A stretch of 64,000 bases of DNA from Acarospora socialis (taxonomy: Eukaryota > Ascomycota > Lecanoromycetes > Acarosporales > Acarosporaceae): positions 1,178,001 to 1,242,000 of the forward strand of contig JAMYGW020000010.1 of the NCBI GenBank assembly GCA_025617375.2, written 5' to 3'. Each line of letters starts with the position of its first letter. Positions within the stretch are counted from its first letter, which is position 1. Below are positions 57,269-64,000 of the stretch, in pieces. The notes below the pieces were generated by a model. That model was not told where the DNA came from and did not search any database. It worked only from the letters and a program-made list of their open reading frames with translations. A program made the translations under genes and the position numbers.

Positions 57269-60200
57269 TCATTCCCTCATAGGCACATCCATAACACCCC
57301 TGCCAAAGAACTCACTGATCGTGCCAAACCGATCCTGGCTACGCTGTAGAGCGTCCTGAAACATGTCGTGCCTGTTTGCCGTTTCTTCTTGGGCTTTCCT
57401 CATCGCCCGAACCGTCGAGTTTTGTGGAGCGCAGATCGGACATTCCGTCTTCCCGTCGACATCATTTAGACAACGTTGGTGGAAGGAGTGCTTGCACATG
57501 AAATGGACCGTTGGTAGGTCCAGGTTTCCGCCGCAGACAGAACAGCGTTTGGGGTTGAAGACGGCGGGGTTGGTAGCTAGGTCGTCAAGCTCGTGGCGCT
57601 TGGTGGCGGTTTCGGAGCGATAGCTTTCAATGAGGCGGCGATTCTGTGAAGGTCAGCATAGTGGGGTTAGCAGACATGGTCAGTGTGGCAGAAGACGAGT
57701 GAGCAGTGACTCACGTATGAAATTTCCGATCGTTCTCGCTCGATGGTATCGCTCAGATACTTTTTCACCATCCCCATAGTGGCAACGGCATTGGTGCTGA
57801 GTGTTTGGATGACTTGCAAGGGCGCCATTAGATGGTCTTCGTCGATTTTCTTCAAGACTGTAGAGAGTTCGTCACCGGCCTCTTCCAGTATGCGAGGGCT
57901 TGACGTGAAATATGCCAGCGCGGCTGGATACAGCTGTGGCTCTTCAGGGCCGTATTTCCTGAGTGCCTTGATGGCGCCAACGGTGTCGTTCGCAGACGTA
58001 TAGGATCGAAAGATATCGAACCGTAAACCCTGTTGCTCTCTGACGAGGATTGTCCCATCCCGAAAATTTGAAAGGTGAGATAACAGCAGGACGTTTGAGG
58101 TATCAATAGGGATCTGTCGAGTCTGTCAACGACGGAACCAGTTGCCCAGATTCTGGATTGACCATACGTTTTTGCCTTCGATCAGCGCTTTTGCTTTTGC
58201 CTCCCACTGCTCCTTTTCATCCCCCTTCTTATCATTGGCTTTGTCGAGGTACATTTCAAACATCGTGGTGTACAAGTCGATTTTATCACCTTCCTCGAGA
58301 CCCTCTTCCTTCAAGCATGCTTCCAGAAAGACAATAAACTCGTCCGGATGATCGACGAATGAAGAAAAAGCTGTCCGCGGCCTTGGTATATCATACTCCG
58401 GTGGCGGTTGGGCGTCATGCGTCTCGGCAAGTTGTGCTTCGCTGATGGTTACCTTCTGATTGCCTGCTGATCCAGGAGATGTAATACTCGCTGTGTTGAT
58501 GTAAGGTAGGTAAGATGCTAGGTTCTGCACAGCGCTTACGGCACCACTCTGCGGTGTTGGGTCGTTTGAGACTGGTGGTTCTTTCTTCGGACGATACTGG
58601 CCGGTGTAATAATCGATAAAAAGCTGGGTGGTATCTTGTGGGCAATGTTCCAGTAGAACACGTGCATATTTCATTAGGTTTGGATATGCCTAGTAAGTCA
58701 GACACGTATTACCGCAGCACAAGCGGTGACTCACAGCAAGGGGATCTAGCCGCCATATATATCTTAGAGCTGCATCATATGTTTTAGAGTCTTCGATAAG
58801 AATGTCAACGACTAATTCATGCTCTCCATGCTTCGTGGCGAGGTACGCTGCTTGCTCATAGTATCCTCCTTGCCGACACATGGTAATGGCCGTGTCGATA
58901 TCGAAGTTTGGCTCCCCGGGAGCTTTGATGAACCTCTCCAGCTTATCTATGTCCTTCAACTTTGCATAGCAATTGAGTAGCAGCGTCGTGTGATCGGCAG
59001 TGTTCTTACGATGTTCATGTAGCTCCTCGAGGTACTGTATCAGGTTGTGGATCCTTTGTGTATCTAAGAACTATACGAGTAATAGTCAATACGATGCTCT
59101 AGGGTTTCATAGAGCACACAAACCTTCCGAATAACTTGTGACGGCTCCGTGTTGTCGATGGCCCTGAGATATTGCTGCATCGCTGTGTCATAGTCACCTT
59201 TCTGGTAGAGGTAGTCACCATACTTTCGGTAGATAACATTCTGTTGTGCAATGTCTACACCAGCTTTCTGGGCAAGGTTAATCGCCAGAACGTATAGGTT
59301 TCGCTGGTAGAGAATCTCGAGCTTTTGCTGGAGTGATTTCTCGTGATAACGGAAAAGCTAGAAGAATCAGCATGAGCAACCAACTATACAAACGCTTACG
59401 CACTTTCCCATCCAAGGTGAGCAGGAAGATATCACCCCACTCAACGAAGAGTGCCTTGACTTGAGATATGAGTGCTTCCGAATGCGCCACATATTTCAAA
59501 TCGGTGTCCAACAGAGTGAATGTAGACGTGTTGTAAAACTCGTCTGCTTGGGCACCCCCGAACCTTCTCACGGCATTCGCTTTCAAGGTGGAAGTCGCCC
59601 TCGGAGGGGAAACAATTGCCAGGTACTCTTGGTATGCACTAACGAGCTTCTTAGGACCTTCGAATGCGAAGCAAGGGCCGCGTCCATTCTCCCCATAGTA
59701 GTAGATGGCGTCATCTCGTACCACCACAATATTCCCATTTCTCTTATCAAGCGTCATACATCCGAGTCCGCATCCGGAGTCTTCCAGTGCTCGAGCAGGT
59801 TGGCCTTGACTCTTTCCTGATATGGTCAGAGTGAGAATCCGTCCGGTAGTTGCCAAGTATAGTGTGGTGGTAGATCCCACTCGAAATTCAACCCCAGTAA
59901 TTGGCTCCTGCGACTCAAAGACCGTTCGTTGCTTTGCGCCTCGGTCGTGTATCAGATCGCCCCGAATCACAGTCACTGAACCATTTGCAAAGCCCACCGC
60001 CAGTTGGGACAGATCCTCTAGCGCAGCAAATGCCGATATCTGCTGCCATCAGCCCAGCCCATGTAGCTGTTGGGCCGTCTGGCATCGTACCGGGAATTGC
60101 CTCCGCCCATTTTGGATGGTCAGAGTCGATTGACACCGTGGTATGCCTGTTTTCTTCTCCGTCTTGTCCAAAGCCCAGACCTTTAAGACCGGCTCATTCG

Positions 60201-60594
60201 ACAAATCTTCTGCTATTGTTACCAACAGAGCGGTCCCTTCCACCTGTTTCATGTGCGTGATGGAGGCCGTCTCATGCGCCTTGAACGAACGGATAACCTT
60301 GAAGGCCTGCGAGAGGATGCGAACGTAGCCATCGTTGCTACCTAGGAAGATATTATTTGAGCCGGTGCAGATGCAACTCAGGTCATTCTTTCGCGATGTT
60401 AGTATCTTGTGAAGCAGATGGAGTTGAGTATAGGGTTCGGACATCGAAGACTGTCGGGGTCTCCACATCGTCCGGTGGCTTTACTTGCGAGACGTCGAAG
60501 AAATTGAAGGCTTTCCACTGTTTATACAGTATCAGAGATTGAATCAAAAGATCTCAAACTACGCTGAATGGGCACTCACTGACGTTAGCGCCAT
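57269..60594 (-). CDS. VPS11: Vacuolar sorting protein Vps11 (Pep5), HOPS/CORVET core
   Basis: Nine exons: 60594-60580, 60517-60443, 60387-60091, 60039-59404, 59357-59124, 59070-58735, 58689-58168, 58113-57715, 57643-57269; 962 residues. Start MALTSWKAFNFFDVSQV. An N-terminal beta-propeller (NIFLGSNDGYVRILSQAFKV, GTALLVTIAEDLSNEPVLKV, LAVGFANGSVTVIRGDLIHD), an alpha-solenoid (LFRYHEKSLQQKLEILYQRN, YGDYLYQKGDYDTAMQQYLR, MCRQGGYYEQAAYLATKHGE), and a C-terminal RING-H2 (CSVCGG, CKHSFHQRC, CPIC). It tethers endosomes and vacuoles and has E3 ligase activity in yeast. The donor of intron 2 is weak (GTCCGA, or GTCTTC nine bases earlier), and intron 4 uses GTGCGT. First exon is 15 nt. Confidence 0.93.
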
Positions 60595-63500
60595 TGCATC
60601 GTGGTCATGAATTGGATATCTGCTGTATGCACAAAGTCATAGCTCTATCTGGCGCGGTTGAGGCTCAACTACGGGCAGCTACTCCGTACGCGCAAGCGTC
60701 AAGCGCAGCCGAGAGGATGATCTTCCGGCATTGTTTCTGTTTCATTATTGCGGATCCAGGACCCTACCAGCGATCATCCAGGATGAGCTCTGTGGGCTCC
60801 AGCTGCAACATGCATAGCGCGTTTACACGTCTGTAGGACTGCGCTGCTGTTCAAGCAAAGGTTGGTTCCATCCACGCGGAGACACCGAACATGATGGTCA
60901 AAGCCCAGCGGGGCATGTATGAGTTTGCTTTGGAAGTTACGGACGTCTCTCATCTGCAACGTAAAGCCGTCGACACCATTGCTGATGTGAAGGTTACGCC
61001 ATGCCACGTACTTGTTTGCCTGCCAATCCCCCTCCACATATCTACGAAGATATCAAATAAGTGTGTTGTGTACCTTATGCACTCTTCTCTCAGAACCAGG
61101 CGCGCTGCAAAGAGACACAAAAAGGTCAGATGTTACTACGGAGTATATGGAGAAGAGAATCATGTGAGAGTAGCTGTAGCTACTCTAGAGTCCCATGAAG
61201 GTGTTCCAGACCGGCAAACTCGTTGAGCAAAGTACACCTTCCTAACGATCAGTAAGACACTGCACGATGAGGAAATGCGCGCTGTACTGCACTTCAACAG
61301 AGAGACACAGAATACGAGCACCTTGGTCTGCAGAGAGACAGATACCATTGTCGATTTGTCTGCGTACATGTATGCGCAACAAATCTTTGGTAGCGAAATG
61401 CATTCCTTCTCGCTTTGACTCTTTTCTATGATTCCACAGAATACACAATCATTTGGGCTGTAAAGAGTATGGATTGTCTTTGCAGGCTGCAGCCCGCGTC
61501 ACTTGGCGACAACCCAGGCCTGATCAAAGGCAACCAGACCAGCCTAAACAGTAGGTGCAGCTCCCAAGCGAATTTCCTGCATACTGTGTATCCGTCAGAT
61601 ACGAGTACGATGGGTCACGCAATTCAGGCCCAAGTGGGTGGCAGCAGCGCCACAGTCACGATGCGAAGGAAAAGGTTTCGTTTTAGGCTTTGTGGCTTTT
61701 CCCAGGAAATTGCGTGGAGGCAGAGCGGCAGAGTGTCGCGTGCAGCTCTTTTTGACTTCAGCTGAGGAGTGGAAAGTTTGCGTTTGAGTTGCAAGAGACG
61801 AGGAGGGAATGCTTTGGGTAACTGATAATACGGAAAGCGACTGAGAGATCGGGTAAACACAGTAGAAGGTGTGAGGCGTCCGTCAGGGCCGCAGGAGAAG
61901 CGTAAAGAAGGAAGAATATATGGGTAGCAGCAGGCTCAATGTTCAGCATGAGGTTCGATACCTTTCATGGGGGTACGGAGGAATGCAGAATAGTAGTATT
62001 ACCGTCCGTCCGTACAGGAGTTCAAGCAGCTATCCCTCCCTGCGTATTGGGGCAGTTGTCTACATGCTCGAAACCACTCGACCGACTGTAGTCGAGCTCG
62101 GTCTCTCCGGCGAATTGAGTAGGTACTAAGTATGAAGACTTGGCTCTGTGTATTTTTGGTGCCCAGAAATACGGTACAAGGTACAGTCCCCAAGCCCAGA
62201 GCAAGCCCGGACACACAACTTGGTTGCATCAAGCGTGTCCGTATACTCCATACTTTGGTGGGCTTGTCTCTATGGATGGCCCTCTCCAAGGCAGTCAGCT
62301 TACCACAGCAAGATAAGACCTGAAAGTTGGTTGAGAGCAACCTGAATGGTCGGTCACGCACAAGATAATGGCAAGGAGGTGTGTCTTTTGTGCGACAGCT
62401 GCATCTTCTCGAATGTGACCCTTGCCAACGACCAGTCAGTGGGGAGAGCAGCTTTCGGGTGATAGCGTACTAACCATCACCGGTGCACAGCGGGTCAACG
62501 TATATTCGAGGGTTGGGTTGGGAATAGGTTGGGCCGGCCATCCGCAATCAGCACATACGGTAGGTAGCAAGCCCCCATTGGTTCTTTCTATGCATCCCAA
62601 CTTCGTTGCACAATAAATGCTCTGCTGACATGTGAAACAACATGCTCTGTCGATCATCATGGTGGATCACCACCTTATCTACAGTATCTTAGGTATCTTA
62701 GGTCGAACCAATCACAATAAATTATTAATTACGCATACGATTGGGAGAGAGATCTGCTTGATCTTGCCCACAGCTCCGTCCCCAACCTCGTAAAATGTCA
62801 CCGACGAACGCTGCCCTGTGCGTGGTCACGATCACAGTTAGCTGACGGACGGAGGAATGTTAGTCAGGAACGTTCATGATACTGACAGCACCGACTCTTC
62901 AGTCTAAGAAATCATCTCAAGTGAATTCAACGTTTTTATGCTTTATACTTTCTAATGATCGCCTGGTACGGGAGCGCATGATGATCGCATCTTACTTTAT
63001 GCACTTACACGAGAGGCTCGTGCGGAGAAGCTGTGCGCACAAATCGGCCGCTGCTGACGAGTCCCCAAAATAAATGAGAAAGCATGCATGATAGGTAGGG
63101 ATCCCAGGCAAAAAACGTTACGAAAGCTTAATTGGACTCAACCACCGTCCCTCACCTCCACTCAATCACAGCTAACTCTCTTCAAGCTCAGGTCAGGTCA
63201 GCTTACGGCATACCCAGGTAGGTACCGCGCAAGTGGTTACTCATACCTCTGCGCGTCTGGCTACTTGTAGAGCAACGTGGTAAGGTACCCGCCACACTCC
63301 ATACTATACTGTACATTCTGGGTACAACTACTCCGTACAGCATGCAAGAACAGTTGGCCCGCTTCGATTTGATCTCTTAAGGTACGAGTACAACTTCCCG
63401 CCCTGTCCAAGTGCCCTCTGAGTGGCCAATCCAGTGTTTGAGCGCTAATGGACGGGACGTGATGACCTTACCTAGGTAGTATGATTTGCACATCCAACTA

Positions 63501-64000
63501 CCAGTACTACCTATAGTACACCATTGTGTATCTTCCACCACCTGACGCTATACTCATCTGGCCTGGTCCCCCCTCCTTCCGACCGATCTTGCGTTACTCC
63601 CCGCACCCAGGGCACCACCAGACAAGCGTCCTTGTTTTGGACGATTTTTTTTAACGCCAGCCCTCAGGAATAAGGGCAACACTCCTTCAGGTCCCTGAAC
63701 GTGGTCATTAAGCCCATTTGAAATATTAATTGGGTATCAGCTCAAGCCAACTTCATATCTTCCTTAACGCCACAACTACTGTTCCATCCGTGCCAGGTTA
63801 ATACATACATACGCACACTGAGTAGATGACCTACCATGGACATCAGACGCTAATGCCTCCTGGCATTCGGTCAAGCCTGGATCTCTTGGTCAGTTCCGGT
63901 CCGGATGATGGCTCATGCGGAGAAATCTGAAAATAGAACCTAAAGGATGCTGTACTGCGTACAGACAGTGGCGACCCAGTCTGACGGCTCGAGGCGGTTC
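60595..64000. other. 3.4-kb interval without a recognisable gene
   Basis: No domain, exon chain or RNA gene found up to the window edge. Holds three copies of the TACTCCGTA/TACGGAGTA element (60680-60688, 61137-61145, 63329-63337), a short TATCTTAGG tandem repeat near 62685-62702 and CCTAGGTAG near 63471-63479. The right end may belong to the promoter of a gene outside the window. Confidence 0.5.

Noticed and set aside
59278-59403. Continuation of the VPS11 propeller frame past 59404
   Set aside because: The extension is not family-like; a GTGCGT donor at 59403 and CTAG acceptor before 59357 restore the expected LFRYHEK sequence in phase.
61940-61975. GGTTCGATAC resembling a tRNA T-loop
   Set aside because: The surrounding bases cannot form a 5-bp T stem with a 7-base loop, nor the rest of a cloverleaf.

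Overview
The window is nuclear DNA from a filamentous ascomycete (Pezizomycotina). The evidence is gene content (nitrate-pathway style MogA-MoeA fusion, GH72 glucanosyltransferase, chitin-binding CE4 deacetylase, DUF3112-type seven-helix protein, Pps1, Yvc1, Exo84, Atg18) together with short spliceosomal introns, mostly 47-70 bases, with GTANGT-like donors, CTAAC/CTGAC-like branch points and YAG acceptors. Class (Dothideomycetes or Eurotiomycetes seem likeliest) cannot be fixed from this sequence alone. I see no CRISPR, operon, rRNA or tRNA gene, and no intact mobile element.

Layout from left to right: FAD phenol-hydroxylase-like monooxygenase (+, 5-2023); a Ulp1-type cysteine peptidase with a very large tandem-repeat region (+, 4053-7490); molybdopterin synthesis fusion cnxE (-, 9064-11287); V-ATPase c'' subunit (-) divergent from TFIIA small subunit (+) (11684-13174); EamA/TMEM42-like membrane protein (+, 13929-15001); GH72 cell-wall enzyme (-, 15518-17137); TOM20 (-) divergent from EXO84 (+) (18165-21223); PP2A catalytic subunit (+, 21998-23336); PI31/Fub1-like proteasome regulator (-, 23727-25240); a 3.4 kb empty stretch; C2H2 zinc-finger protein (-, 28693-30120); the vacuolar TRP channel YVC1 in 17 exons (-, 30973-34266); seven-helix DUF3112-like protein (+, 36558-37651); dual-specificity phosphatase PPS1 (-, 39430-41832); wybutosine enzyme TYW4/PPM2 (-) divergent from ATG18 (+) (43260-48625); MFS transporter (-, 48945-50572); chitin deacetylase with three chitin-binding modules (+, 51676-53636); an AT-hook disordered protein (-, 54676-56938); VPS11 (-, 57269-60594); then 3.4 kb with no gene.

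The genes are mostly housekeeping and do not form a biosynthetic cluster. Several share a cell-biology theme (vacuole and endomembrane: VMA16, YVC1, ATG18, VPS11, EXO84; cell wall: GH72, CE4), but nothing shows that the linkage is functional. For the multi-exon genes I rebuilt exon chains by splice signals and by the protein family pattern; except for the first exon of the GH72 gene, every chain keeps a single frame to the stop.

Most unusual: the 17-exon YVC1 with exons of 15, 19, 21, 22 and 30 nt; the repeat-swollen Ulp1-like peptidase; a 9-mer (TACTCCGTA or its complement) present 12 times, all outside coding exons; and stop-free introns of 48, 51 and 60 nt in EXO84 and PP2A that can be mistaken for coding sequence.
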